From: JBEEJZ01 sp046046915
GTDB lineage: Bacteria > Pseudomonadota > Gammaproteobacteria > Burkholderiales > Burkholderiaceae_C
NCBI GenBank assembly: GCA_046046915.1
Contig: JBJOIT010000001.1
Location: 62,001 to 126,000 of the forward strand
Direction: 5' to 3'
DNA length: 64,000 nucleotides
Of the stretch, positions 23,804 to 31,491 are shown one piece after another. Every line of letters starts with the position of its first letter. Within the stretch, counting starts at the first letter, position 1. The notes beneath the pieces were generated by a model. That model was not told where the DNA came from. It saw only the letters and a list, made by a program, of their open reading frames with translations, and ran no database searches. The position numbers and the translations under genes were made by a program.

Positions 23804-25885
23804 ATGAACCACCCCACGCTTGAACTTGCCCGCCGGATGGCCAACGCCATACGCATGTTGTCGGTCGATGCCGTCGAACAGGCCAAATCCGGTCATCCCG
23901 GCGCCCCCATGGGCATGGCCGACATCGCCGAAGTGCTTTGGAATCGACACCTCAAGCACAACCCGGCGCATCCCAAGTGGCCAGACCGCGACCGCTTTGT
24001 GCTGAGCAATGGCCACGGCTCCATGCTCATTTATGCCCTGTTGCACCTCACCGGCTATGACCTGCCCATGCAGGAGCTGAAGAACTTTCGCAAGCTGCAC
24101 AGCAAGACGGCAGGGCACCCGGAGGTCGGTATCACCCCGGGTGTGGAGACCACCACCGGCCCCCTGGGCCAGGGGCTGAGCAACGCCGTGGGCATGGCCC
24201 TGGCCGAAAAACAACTGGCCGCCGAGTTCAACCGCGAAAGCGCCAGTGGGCTACACACCATCGTTGACCACTACACCTACGTCTTCATGGGCGACGGTTG
24301 CCTCATGGAAGGCATCAGTCACGAGGCCTGCTCCCTGGCCGGCACACTGCGCCTGTCCAAATTGATCGGCTTTTACGACGACAACGGCATCTCGATTGAT
24401 GGCCACGTCGAGGGTTGGTTTGCAGACGACACGCCGGCCCGTTTTGAGGCCTATGGCTGGAACGTGATTCGGGCCGTAGACGGGCACGACGCCGGCGCCA
24501 TAGACGCCGCCGTGAGCGCCGCCCGGGCGCAAGCCCAGCGGCCGGATGGCAAGCCCACACTGATTTGTTGCAAGACCGTGATCGGCATGGGTTCGCCCAA
24601 CAAGGCCGGTACGCATGACGTGCACGGTGCTGCCCTGGGCGCAGCCGAGGTGGCGGCCACCCGCGAGGCACTGGGCTGGACCGCCGCGCCCTTTGATATC
24701 CCGGCCGACATCGCCGACGCCTGGAACGCCGTTGCCCGTGGTCAGGCCGCCGAGCAGTCATGGCGCATGCGCTTTGAGTCCTATCGAGCGGCTTATCCCA
24801 CCGAGGCGGCGGAATTTGAGCGCCGCATGGCAGGCGACTTGATGCCCGAATTTGCACAAAAACTGCCAGATTTGCTGGCCGCCATTGCTGCCCAGGGGGC
24901 GGCCGTGGCCACACGCAAAGCCAGCCAGAACGCGCTGGATGCCCTGAGCCCGCTGGTGCCCGAGTTTTTCGGTGGCAGTGCCGATCTGACCGGATCCAAC
25001 CTCACTAATTTCAAAGGATGCGTGCGTGCCGGCAAGGATGCCTGGGGTAACCACCTGAGCTACGGCGTGCGGGAGTTCGGCATGGCGGCCGTCATGAATG
25101 GCATCACCCTGCATGGCGGCTACATCCCCTACGGCGGCACCTTTCTCACTTTCAGCGACTACAGCCGAAACGCCATTCGCATGGCCGCGCTGATGAAGCA
25201 GCGGGTGATTCACGTCTTCACCCATGACAGCATAGGCCTGGGCGAGGACGGCCCCACCCACCAGAGCGTGGAGCACATTCCCAGCCTGCGCATCATTCCA
25301 GGCCTGGATGTCTGGCGCCCCGCTGACGGTCTGGAGACCGCTGTGGCCTGGGCGTGCGCCATTGAGCGCAGCGACGGCCCCAGTGCACTGTGCCTCTCGC
25401 GCCAGAACCTGCCGCGGCTGACCACCATCGACATGACTGAGGGCATACGCAGCGGGGGCTATGTACTGTCGGACATGCCCGATCCCCAGGTTGTCTTGGT
25501 CTCGACTGGGTCCGAGCTGGCCTTGGCCTTGCAGGCACAGGCTGCTCTGAGCGACGAGGGTATTGCCACCCGGGTGGTGTCCATGCCCTGTACCAATGTA
25601 TTTGATCGTCAGTCCGATGCGTACCAGGCGGCGGTGCTGCCGATGGATCTGCCTGTGGTGGCGATTGAGGCTGCGCATCCGGATTTTTGGCGCAAGTTCG
25701 TCGGCCGGTCGGGGGTGGTGATCGGGATGGCCACTTTTGGCGAGTCTGCCCCGGCCCAAGACCTGTATGCCCACTTCGGTATCACAAGCGGCAGGGTGGT
25801 TGACGCAGCGCGGACGCTGGCCCATCGGGAGGCCGCGCGGCGGGAAGTTTCATTGCCTGACCACATCGTGCCATCCATCAACTGA
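23804..25885 (+). CDS. tkt: Transketolase
   Basis: A 693-residue thiamine-diphosphate enzyme that moves two-carbon units between sugar phosphates. Seen: N-terminal S-G-H-P-G-A-P-M-G-M-A, the ThDP motif G-D-G-C-L-M-E-G-I-S near residue 162, and the pyrimidine-domain segment F-T-H-D-S-I-G-L-G-E-D-G-P-T-H-Q near residue 470. Length is normal. It is the cbbT gene of this operon; the phosphoglycolate phosphatase follows after 9 bp. Confidence 0.96.
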   Translation: MNHPTLELARRMANAIRMLSVDAVEQAKSGHPGAPMGMADIAEVLWNRHLKHNPAHPKWPDRDRFVLSNGHGSMLIYALLHLTGYDLPMQELKNFRKLHSKTAGHPEVGITPGVETTTGPLGQGLSNAVGMALAEKQLAAEFNRESASGLHTIVDHYTYVFMGDGCLMEGISHEACSLAGTLRLSKLIGFYDDNGISIDGHVEGWFADDTPARFEAYGWNVIRAVDGHDAGAIDAAVSAARAQAQRPDGKPTLICCKTVIGMGSPNKAGTHDVHGAALGAAEVAATREALGWTAAPFDIPADIADAWNAVARGQAAEQSWRMRFESYRAAYPTEAAEFERRMAGDLMPEFAQKLPDLLAAIAAQGAAVATRKASQNALDALSPLVPEFFGGSADLTGSNLTNFKGCVRAGKDAWGNHLSYGVREFGMAAVMNGITLHGGYIPYGGTFLTFSDYSRNAIRMAALMKQRVIHVFTHDSIGLGEDGPTHQSVEHIPSLRIIPGLDVWRPADGLETAVAWACAIERSDGPSALCLSRQNLPRLTTIDMTEGIRSGGYVLSDMPDPQVVLVSTGSELALALQAQAALSDEGIATRVVSMPCTNVFDRQSDAYQAAVLPMDLPVVAIEAAHPDFWRKFVGRSGVVIGMATFGESAPAQDLYAHFGITSGRVVDAARTLAHREAARREVSLPDHIVPSIN

Positions 25886-25894
25886 GGCCGCGCC

Positions 25895-26584
25895 GTGAAT
25901 ACCTTTGATCTGATCATGTTCGATCTGGATGGCACGCTGATCGAAACGGCCCCCGAAATTTGTGACGCTGTGAACGACACCCTGAAACGCTTTGATCTCA
26001 AGGAAGTGCTTCAGCAACAAGTCAATGACTGGATCGGCCACGGCACCCGCGAGTTGTTGATTCAGGCGCTGGCCTACAGCGCCTCCATTTCGGTTGCTGC
26101 CGTTCGCGCCAGCGACAGTCTGGGTCTGATGCTGGCCGATTTTGACAAGCGATACCAGGCGCGCTGTGGCACACGCAGCCAGCTTTACCCCCAAGTGCGG
26201 GAGACCCTGCGGGCCTTGCGAGACAGGGGCGTCAAGTTAGCTGTCGTGACCAACAAAGAGAACCGTTTCACGGCCACTGTGCTGGCGGTGCATCAGATTG
26301 AGCACTTGCTCGATGTGGTCGTCAGTGGCGACACCCTGGCGACCAAAAAACCTCATCCCGCTGGCATTGCCCATTGCCTGGACCGGTTTGACGTGCCCCC
26401 CCAGCGGGCCCTGTTTGTGGGTGATTCCAGCATCGATGCGGCCACCGCGCGCAACGCTGGCGTTGCCGTCTGGCTACTGCCCTATGGCTACAACATGGGG
26501 CAGCCCATCCAGGCCTGTGGCCCGGACCGCGTGATTCCCGATATTTCCGAGCTGCTGAGCACCCCTGCGGCGGCTTCGACCTGA
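25895..26584 (+). CDS. gph: Phosphoglycolate phosphatase
   Basis: A 229-residue HAD hydrolase: M-F-D-L-D-G-T-L-I-E-T near residue 8, V-T-N-K-E in motif II, K-K-P-H-P lysine motif, and G-D-S-S-I-D in motif IV. Gph (cbbZ) destroys 2-phosphoglycolate, the product of RubisCO oxygenation, which matters with an oxygen-sensitive form II enzyme. GTG start at 25895, 9 bp after tkt. Two different HAD phosphatases (this and cbbY) thus clean up RubisCO by-products in one operon. Confidence 0.92.
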   Translation: MNTFDLIMFDLDGTLIETAPEICDAVNDTLKRFDLKEVLQQQVNDWIGHGTRELLIQALAYSASISVAAVRASDSLGLMLADFDKRYQARCGTRSQLYPQVRETLRALRDRGVKLAVVTNKENRFTATVLAVHQIEHLLDVVVSGDTLATKKPHPAGIAHCLDRFDVPPQRALFVGDSSIDAATARNAGVAVWLLPYGYNMGQPIQACGPDRVIPDISELLSTPAAAST

Positions 26585-26609
26585 TTCATCACAACGAGGA
26601 GAAGACTAC

Positions 26610-27647
26610 ATGGCTTTTGTTTCACTGCGCCAAGTGTTGGACCATGCGGCCGAGCACAGCTATGGCGTGCCGGCGTTCAACGTCAACAATCTCGAACAAA
26701 TTCTCGCCATCATGGAGGCGGCCCAGGAGACCGACAGCCCGGTCATCCTGCAGGCCTCTGCCGGCGCGCGCAAGTACGCAGGTGAAGCGTATTTGCGTCA
26801 CATGATGTTGGCGGCTGTAGAGGCACACCCCGATGTGCCTGTGGTGGTGCATCAGGACCACGGCGCTTCCATGGCCGTGTGCATGCAGTCCATGCGTTCT
26901 GGCTTTACCAGCGTCATGATGGATGGCTCCTTGCTGGAAGATGCCAAGACCCCGGCCAGCTATGAGTACAACGTCAACATCACACGCAAAGTGTGTGAGA
27001 TGGCGCATCCCATCGGCGTGTCGGTGGAGGGCGAGTTGGGCTGTCTGGGCTCCCTTGAAACCGGAGAAGCCGGGGAAGAAGACGGCGTGGGCGCCCAAGG
27101 CAAGCTCACCCATGACATGATGCTCACCGATCCCTTGCAGGCCCGGGACTTTGTCGAGAAAACCGGCGTGGACGCGCTGGCCATTGCCATCGGCACCAGC
27201 CACGGCGCATACAAGTTCACCCGCCAGCCCACCGGCGACATTTTGGCGATGGACCGGATCGCCGCCATCCACGCGCAAATTCCCAATACGCACCTGGTGA
27301 TGCATGGCTCTAGCAGCGTGCCGCAAGAGTGGTTGGCCATCATCCGCCAGTATGGTGGCGACATCAAGGAAACCTACGGTGTGCCGGTGGCAGAAATTCA
27401 GCGCGGCATTCAAAGTGGTGTGCGCAAGATCAATATCGACACCGACATCCGGCTGGCCATGACGGGGGCCATGCGCCAGGTGTTTGCCACACAGCCTGGC
27501 GAATTTGATCCGCGCAAAGCCCTGGTGGCGGCCAAAAATGCAGCGCGCGGAATCGTCAAGGCCCGGTTTGAAGCCTTTGGCTGTGCCGGCAAGGCCAGTC
27601 GGATCAAACCCGTGAGCATGGAGAACATGGCCCTGCGCTATCGATGA
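26610..27647 (+). CDS. fba: Class II fructose-bisphosphate aldolase
   Basis: A 345-residue zinc-dependent aldolase joining dihydroxyacetone phosphate to glyceraldehyde 3-phosphate (or erythrose 4-phosphate). Zinc and catalytic residues are visible in V-V-H-Q-D-H-G near residue 82, E-G-E-L-G near residue 140, G-T-S-H-G-A-Y near residue 200 and V-M-H-G-S-S-S near residue 230. It ends the cbb operon (cbbA). Glyceraldehyde-3-phosphate dehydrogenase, phosphoglycerate kinase and pentose-phosphate epimerase genes are not in the window. Confidence 0.95.
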   Translation: MAFVSLRQVLDHAAEHSYGVPAFNVNNLEQILAIMEAAQETDSPVILQASAGARKYAGEAYLRHMMLAAVEAHPDVPVVVHQDHGASMAVCMQSMRSGFTSVMMDGSLLEDAKTPASYEYNVNITRKVCEMAHPIGVSVEGELGCLGSLETGEAGEEDGVGAQGKLTHDMMLTDPLQARDFVEKTGVDALAIAIGTSHGAYKFTRQPTGDILAMDRIAAIHAQIPNTHLVMHGSSSVPQEWLAIIRQYGGDIKETYGVPVAEIQRGIQSGVRKINIDTDIRLAMTGAMRQVFATQPGEFDPRKALVAAKNAARGIVKARFEAFGCAGKASRIKPVSMENMALRYR

Positions 27648-27676
27648 AAACCTGGGCCGGGGATAGCCCCAGGTTT
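27648..27676 (+). terminator. Stem-loop right after fba, no T-tract
   Basis: A perfect 9-bp stem (AAACCTGGG / CCCAGGTTT) with an 11-base loop begins on the base after the fba stop. No run of T follows, so it may stabilise the mRNA 3' end or terminate weakly rather than act as a classic terminator. Confidence 0.5.
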
Positions 27677-27752
27677 GCCCTTGCAGCCAAATTTCTATTA
27701 CATTAGCGCCCAGTTATACGCTGCGCTTGAGAATTTCTAACTTGGAGAAACC

Positions 27753-28061
27753 ATGAAACTTGTACACATCTTGATGGCCGCAACCGTTGTGGTGTCTGCC
27801 CCCGCCTTTGCCAGCAAAGAGCTGGCCCAGAAAAACGCCTGCCTCGCGTGCCACGCGGCTGACAAGAAGCTGGTCGGTCCTGCTTATCAGGAAGTGGCTA
27901 AAAAGTACGCTGGTCAAAAAGATGCCGTGGACGCGCTGGCCAAGAGCATCAAGGCCGGTGGCTCGGGCAAGTGGGGCGCCATTCCCATGCCAGCACAAGC
28001 AGCCCTGAGCGAAGCTGATGCCAAAACGTTGGCCACCTGGATTTTGGCTGGCGCCAAGTAA
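27753..28061 (+). CDS. Small cytochrome c (c551/c552 type)
   Basis: A 102-residue monoheme cytochrome with a signal peptide ending near A-F-A-S, heme site C-L-A-C-H near residue 30, and a distal ligand in I-P-M-P-A-Q near residue 77. Its mature part closely resembles the C-terminal domain of SoxD at 33730-33967: both have C-x-A-C-H-A-A-D-K-K followed by V-G-P, and both have P-M-P-A-Q before the last helix. It probably accepts electrons from the Sox system. TTGGAGAAACC gives the ribosome site; a terminator follows at 28085. Confidence 0.88.
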   Translation: MKLVHILMAATVVVSAPAFASKELAQKNACLACHAADKKLVGPAYQEVAKKYAGQKDAVDALAKSIKAGGSGKWGAIPMPAQAALSEADAKTLATWILAGAK

Positions 28062-28084
28062 ACCCCAGGCCTAGCCGCCCCCAG

Positions 28085-28109
28085 AGCCCGCCGCAGTGCG
28101 GGCTTTTTT
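28085..28109 (+). terminator. Rho-independent terminator after the c551-like cytochrome
   Basis: Stem AGCCCGC / GCGGGCT (7 bp) with a 6-base loop, followed by a T-tract to 28109. It separates the cytochrome from the convergent CsoR-type gene, whose stop lies 10 bp further on. Confidence 0.85.
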
Positions 28110-28118
28110 GCGTGTGCG

Positions 28119-28445
28119 TCAGGCAAATTTTTCCAGCAGGCGGGCCGAGCGCTCCACCTCCTGAATGGCTTGCTCGTCACTGTCGGAGTCATGCACAGCT
28201 TCGATCAACGAACAGGTCATCATCCTATAAAAGGCCTTGTCCATCGCCTTGCGGGTGGCTGACATCTGTGTGGCCACCTCCTCGCACGTCCGGCCGTTTT
28301 CGATCATGTCGACCAGCCCACGCACCTGCCCCTCGATGCGCTTGAGCCGGTTGATCATGTCTTTTTGATGCTCCTGGCGGTAACCCTGGGCAACCTCGGA
28401 CGCCTTGAGTGCGACGGCGGCAGCGGGACTGGTCTTTTTGGTCAT
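28119..28445 (-). CDS. CsoR/FrmR/CstR-family repressor with two cysteines
   Basis: A 108-residue all-helical DUF156 repressor. Core seen: I-N-R-L-K-R-I-E-G-Q-V-R-G near residue 33, first ligand cysteine in G-R-T-C-E-E-V, and a second cysteine in M-M-T-C-S-L-I-E, 24 residues later. CsoR proteins coordinate Cu(I) with Cys-His-Cys spaced 25 and 29 residues after the first Cys; here those positions are Ser and Ala, so copper sensing by that site is unlikely. Two cysteines suit thiol or persulfide sensing as in CstR, though their spacing is not CstR's 29. ATG 28445 is chosen by family length. Confidence 0.82.
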   Translation of the reverse strand: MTKKTSPAAAVALKASEVAQGYRQEHQKDMINRLKRIEGQVRGLVDMIENGRTCEEVATQMSATRKAMDKAFYRMMTCSLIEAVHDSDSDEQAIQEVERSARLLEKFA

Positions 28446-28546
28446 GGTAGTCAACAGTGAGATGAAATGAGCGAGCTTCAGCCGATGGTACCCAGCTCGC
28501 GCCAGATCCACCGTGGTGGCAAACATTCCTCGTCAGAATACCGTCA

Positions 28547-28572
28547 GATACCCCCTACGGGTATAGGGTATC
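28547..28572. promoter_or_regulatory. CsoR/CstR-type operator, nested inverted repeats
   Basis: ATACCC-CCTAC-GGGTAT at 28548-28564 is a perfect 6-bp inverted repeat with a 5-base centre, and a further GGGTATC at 28566-28572 pairs with GATACCC at 28547-28553. ATACCCC/GGGGTAT-like repeats are the known operator type for CstR and related CsoR-family repressors. It stands midway (about 100 bp each way) between the divergent repressor and DUF302 lipoprotein genes, so it probably controls both. Confidence 0.72.
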
Positions 28573-28677
28573 TACCAATGTCAAAAAAATACGTTTCGGT
28601 AGAACATCACCCCCTGAAATAAAGCCGCTGGTACGGGATTTCGCCCGGCAGCATTTTTGACATCGACTGGAGTAAGC

Positions 28678-29250
28678 ATGAACAAGTTTTGGATCGCCTC
28701 TCGTTTGCTGGCCTTGGTTGCCGCAGCGTTTTTGACCGGTTGCGGCACTGTTAGCACCTTGGGCAAGTTGGAAGACGGCGCTGGCGCCGAGGCCAATCGC
28801 ATGTGGGACCGCTGGGTCGAAGCAGGCGGTGACATTGCTGTGGCCACCACTTGGGAGCGCAAGGTCAAGGCCGGCGTGACCGGCAATGACATCGAGGAGA
28901 TCCTGCGCAGCGTGGCCACCGAGCGCAATATGAAAGAAGTCGGCATCCTGCCCTTGTCCAAAGAGCTGGAGGCGCGCACAGGTGTCAAGCAAAAACTCCT
29001 GACGGTGTATTCGTTCTGCACCCCCACCACCGCCCGCCGCATGGTGGACTTCAGCCCCCACATGGCAGCCTACCTGCCTTGCCGCATCAGCGTGGTGGAG
29101 AAGGAAGATGGTCTGTGGCTCTACACCCTCAACATGGACATGATGGTCAAGATGGGTCGCAAGCTGCCCTCCCCACTGAAAGAAGAAGCATGGGCTGTGC
29201 GCAGCACCATTTTTGAAATGATGGAGCGCGCCTCCAAGGGTGAGTTCTAA
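28678..29250 (+). CDS. DUF302-domain lipoprotein
   Basis: A 190-residue protein with a lipoprotein signal (L-T-G-C near residue 22), a linker helix region, and a C-terminal DUF302 domain marked by V-Y-S-F-C-T-P, the L-P-C-R-I-S-V strand and the late L-N-M-D-M-M-V segment. Two cysteines (in F-C-T-P and L-P-C-R) could form a redox pair. DUF302 function is poorly known; some occur with sulfur-oxidation genes. GGAG 5 bases before the ATG at 28678 fixes the start. It is divergent from the CsoR-type repressor across the operator at 28547, and the FadL-like porin follows 52 bp later. Confidence 0.82.
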   Translation: MNKFWIASRLLALVAAAFLTGCGTVSTLGKLEDGAGAEANRMWDRWVEAGGDIAVATTWERKVKAGVTGNDIEEILRSVATERNMKEVGILPLSKELEARTGVKQKLLTVYSFCTPTTARRMVDFSPHMAAYLPCRISVVEKEDGLWLYTLNMDMMVKMGRKLPSPLKEEAWAVRSTIFEMMERASKGEF

Positions 29251-29302
29251 GCCTCGCCTGACACTCAGACCTGATCAAAAGCAACCATAACGGAGACAAC
29301 TC

Positions 29303-30655
29303 ATGCAATTCACATCCTCTGCGCCCGCCACCCGCCTGCTGCCTATCGCGGCAGCCCTGTTGCTGGGCGGCGCCCTGTCCACGGCGCATGCCACCAATGG
29401 CATGTTGATGGAGGGTTATGGCCCGATTGCCACCGGCATGGGTGGCGCTTCGCAGGCTTATGACAACGGTACTGGGGCCATGGTCCAAAACCCGGCCACC
29501 TTGTCGCTGATGTCGGATGGTGCTCATCTGGATGTGGCTATTGGTGTGCTGGGGCCGGATGTGAGTAGCAGCATGATGGGCATGACGGCCATGTCAGGCG
29601 GCACCTCTTACCTGATGCCTGCAGTTGGTTACGTGCGGCGCAGTGGTGTTTTGACCTATGGCTTGGGTGTTTTTGCACAAGGTGGCATGGGTACTGAATA
29701 CGCAGGTGATTCGTTCATAGCCAATCCCGGTGTTTCATCTGGCTTGCCTGTCCGTTCCGAGTTGGGGGTGGGCAATGTGATTTTCCCAGTGTCTCTACAG
29801 GTTGATCCGAAGTTGACCGTGGGTGCGGCACTCAAATTCATGTGGAGTTCTCTGGATATGGCCATGACAGTGCCATTCAGCATGTTCTCTTCGGCGCCAG
29901 GCGGTCTTATCACTGGTGGAACCATGGATCCAAGTGGATTTGGTTCGCCTGCTGCTGCAACTATCAAGTTTTCAGACAATAACGACTTTACGGGTGCGGC
30001 CAAATCCACGGGCTTTGGTTTGACATTGGGTGGAACCTACAAGGTGGACAGCGCTGTGACCTTGGGGGCCTCGTACCAAATGAAGTCCGCACTAGGTGAC
30101 ATGCAGACATCAGGTACGGGGGCGTCCATTTCCCTGGATGGAAATCTGGCTGACACCGGGAAAATATCAGTCATTGATTTCCAGATGCCTTCTGTGCTGG
30201 CCTTTGGGGCTAGTTGGCAGGCGAATCCGGACCTGCTGGTTGCTGCAGATGTAAAGAATATTGGGTGGGCGAATTCCATGAAGAGCTTCAAGATGCGCTA
30301 TACGACATCCATGGACCCCACAGGAGCCTCTTATATTGACTTCGCGCTTCCCCAAAACTGGAAAGACCAAACCGTGCTCAGCCTGGGCGCTGCCTGGAGG
30401 GCCAATGAGCAGCTCACCCTGCGTGCGGGCCTGAACCTGGCCAACAACCCGGTGCCGGATGCAACCGTCAATCCCTTGTTCCCGGCGATTGTGACAAACC
30501 ACGTGACTTTCGGTGTTGGGTACAAGGCCTCGGCGCAGGGCGCACTGAATGCGTCTGTGACGATGGCTCCCAAGGTCACGGTGACAAGTGGCAGTGGCAT
30601 CGACATTTCGCACAGCCAGACCAACGTGCAGTTGATGTACAGCCACGCTTTTTGA
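29303..30655 (+). CDS. FadL-like outer membrane transport protein
   Basis: A 450-residue beta-barrel precursor: signal peptide to about residue 30 (A-H-A), mature start T-N-G-M with the N-G-M-L-M-E-G-Y-G-P hatch region, A-M-V-Q-N-P-A-T-L motif near residue 60, many alternating amphipathic strands, and a C-terminal phenylalanine. FadL relatives let hydrophobic molecules cross the outer membrane. Placed between a CsoR-type-controlled lipoprotein and sox genes, it could pass sulfur or organic sulfur compounds; the substrate is unknown. The middle (about 29650-30340) is visibly richer in A/T than its flanks. Confidence 0.85.
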   Translation: MQFTSSAPATRLLPIAAALLLGGALSTAHATNGMLMEGYGPIATGMGGASQAYDNGTGAMVQNPATLSLMSDGAHLDVAIGVLGPDVSSSMMGMTAMSGGTSYLMPAVGYVRRSGVLTYGLGVFAQGGMGTEYAGDSFIANPGVSSGLPVRSELGVGNVIFPVSLQVDPKLTVGAALKFMWSSLDMAMTVPFSMFSSAPGGLITGGTMDPSGFGSPAAATIKFSDNNDFTGAAKSTGFGLTLGGTYKVDSAVTLGASYQMKSALGDMQTSGTGASISLDGNLADTGKISVIDFQMPSVLAFGASWQANPDLLVAADVKNIGWANSMKSFKMRYTTSMDPTGASYIDFALPQNWKDQTVLSLGAAWRANEQLTLRAGLNLANNPVPDATVNPLFPAIVTNHVTFGVGYKASAQGALNASVTMAPKVTVTSGSGIDISHSQTNVQLMYSHAF

Positions 30656-30710
30656 TGCAACTAGGGTGAATCCGCTTGTGAGCTCGGGCTTGATCGGCTA
30701 GGCTGAAAAC

Positions 30711-31034
30711 ATGAAAAAACATCTCATCTTGGTGGCTTGGGCTTTGGCTTTGTCGCAAGCGGGCGCTCAAGCCCAAGGGCCTGTGGAGTTTCGCGATGCG
30801 GATCTGGCGCTGGGTGCCAAGCTGATAGCCGACAACAAATGTGTGGCCTGCCATGCGCAGAAAGTGGGTGGCGACGGCTCGGCAATTTACAAGCCGGCAG
30901 GTCGCATCAACACCGCTGGCTTTTTGCGCGGCATGGTGGAGCAGTGCAACACCGAGCTCAATTTTGGGCTGTTCCCCGAGGAAGTGACGTCCATCGCGGC
31001 GGTACTTAATCGGGATCACTACCGTTTCAAATAA
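30711..31034 (+). CDS. Small secreted monoheme cytochrome c
   Basis: A 107-residue protein with a signal peptide ending near A-Q-A-Q and one heme site C-V-A-C-H near residue 44. After it comes K-V-G-G-D-G-S-A-I-Y, then G-F-L-R-G-M-V-E-Q-C-N with an extra cysteine and a possible methionine ligand. It is shorter and different from the c551-like protein at 27753. It stands alone between the FadL-like gene and the ArsR/SoxR gene. An electron-carrier role in sulfur oxidation is inferred from place only. Confidence 0.8.
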   Translation: MKKHLILVAWALALSQAGAQAQGPVEFRDADLALGAKLIADNKCVACHAQKVGGDGSAIYKPAGRINTAGFLRGMVEQCNTELNFGLFPEEVTSIAAVLNRDHYRFK

Positions 31035-31087
31035 ATTTTTGCTGTTGGACTAGGTGTAATCCCGGTGTTAGAAAGATCGGCGATCAT

Positions 31088-31109
31088 TTATATTAGTTGA
31101 TAACAATAT
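31088..31109. promoter_or_regulatory. Inverted repeat ahead of the second ArsR gene
   Basis: ATATT-N10-AATAT (31090-31109) lies 14 bp before the ATG of the ArsR gene, overlapped by the octamer TTATATTA shared with the YeeE/thioredoxin promoter. Spacing and AT-rich arms suit an ArsR/SoxR operator that would control soxR-soxCD transcription. Inference only. Confidence 0.5.
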
Positions 31110-31122
31110 TGCGACTTAACAG

Positions 31123-31461
31123 ATGAAGCAGGCCTCCGGTGAAGATGTGTCTATTCAGGCGTTTGAGCGGGCGGCCGAGTTGTTTGGTCTGCTGTCCACC
31201 TCGGTTCGCCTGCGCATCGTCAGCACACTTTGCCAGGGTGAAAAAAATGTGGGTGAGCTGAGTGCCGTCATGGATGTGGCTCAGCCCAATATTTCGCAGC
31301 ATCTGTCCATGTTGTATCGATCAGGGGTGTTGGCCAAGCGCAAAAGCGGCACCCAGGTTTTTTACCGTATTGCTGACGAATGTTCTGGCTTGGTGTGCCG
31401 GGCGGTGTGTTCTCAGCTCCAGGCCACAGAGGTGCTTGCCGCTGCGGGCCGGTTTCATTGA
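31123..31461 (+). CDS. soxR: ArsR-family sox regulator (SoxR-like) with cysteines 37, 87, 92 and 96
   Basis: A 112-residue winged-helix repressor with recognition helix V-A-Q-P-N-I-S-Q-H-L-S-M-L near residues 52-64. Cys37 is in the same place as Cys43 of the ArsR protein at 8091, and C92-x3-C96 equals its C98-x3-C102; Cys87 is extra. SoxR proteins of this family repress sox operons until a sulfur-related signal is present. It precedes soxC by 30 bp on the same strand. The gene name rests on context and family resemblance. Confidence 0.82.
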   Translation: MKQASGEDVSIQAFERAAELFGLLSTSVRLRIVSTLCQGEKNVGELSAVMDVAQPNISQHLSMLYRSGVLAKRKSGTQVFYRIADECSGLVCRAVCSQLQATEVLAAAGRFH

Positions 31462-31491
31462 TAGATGTATCTACTTGCAGAAGGAGACTGT

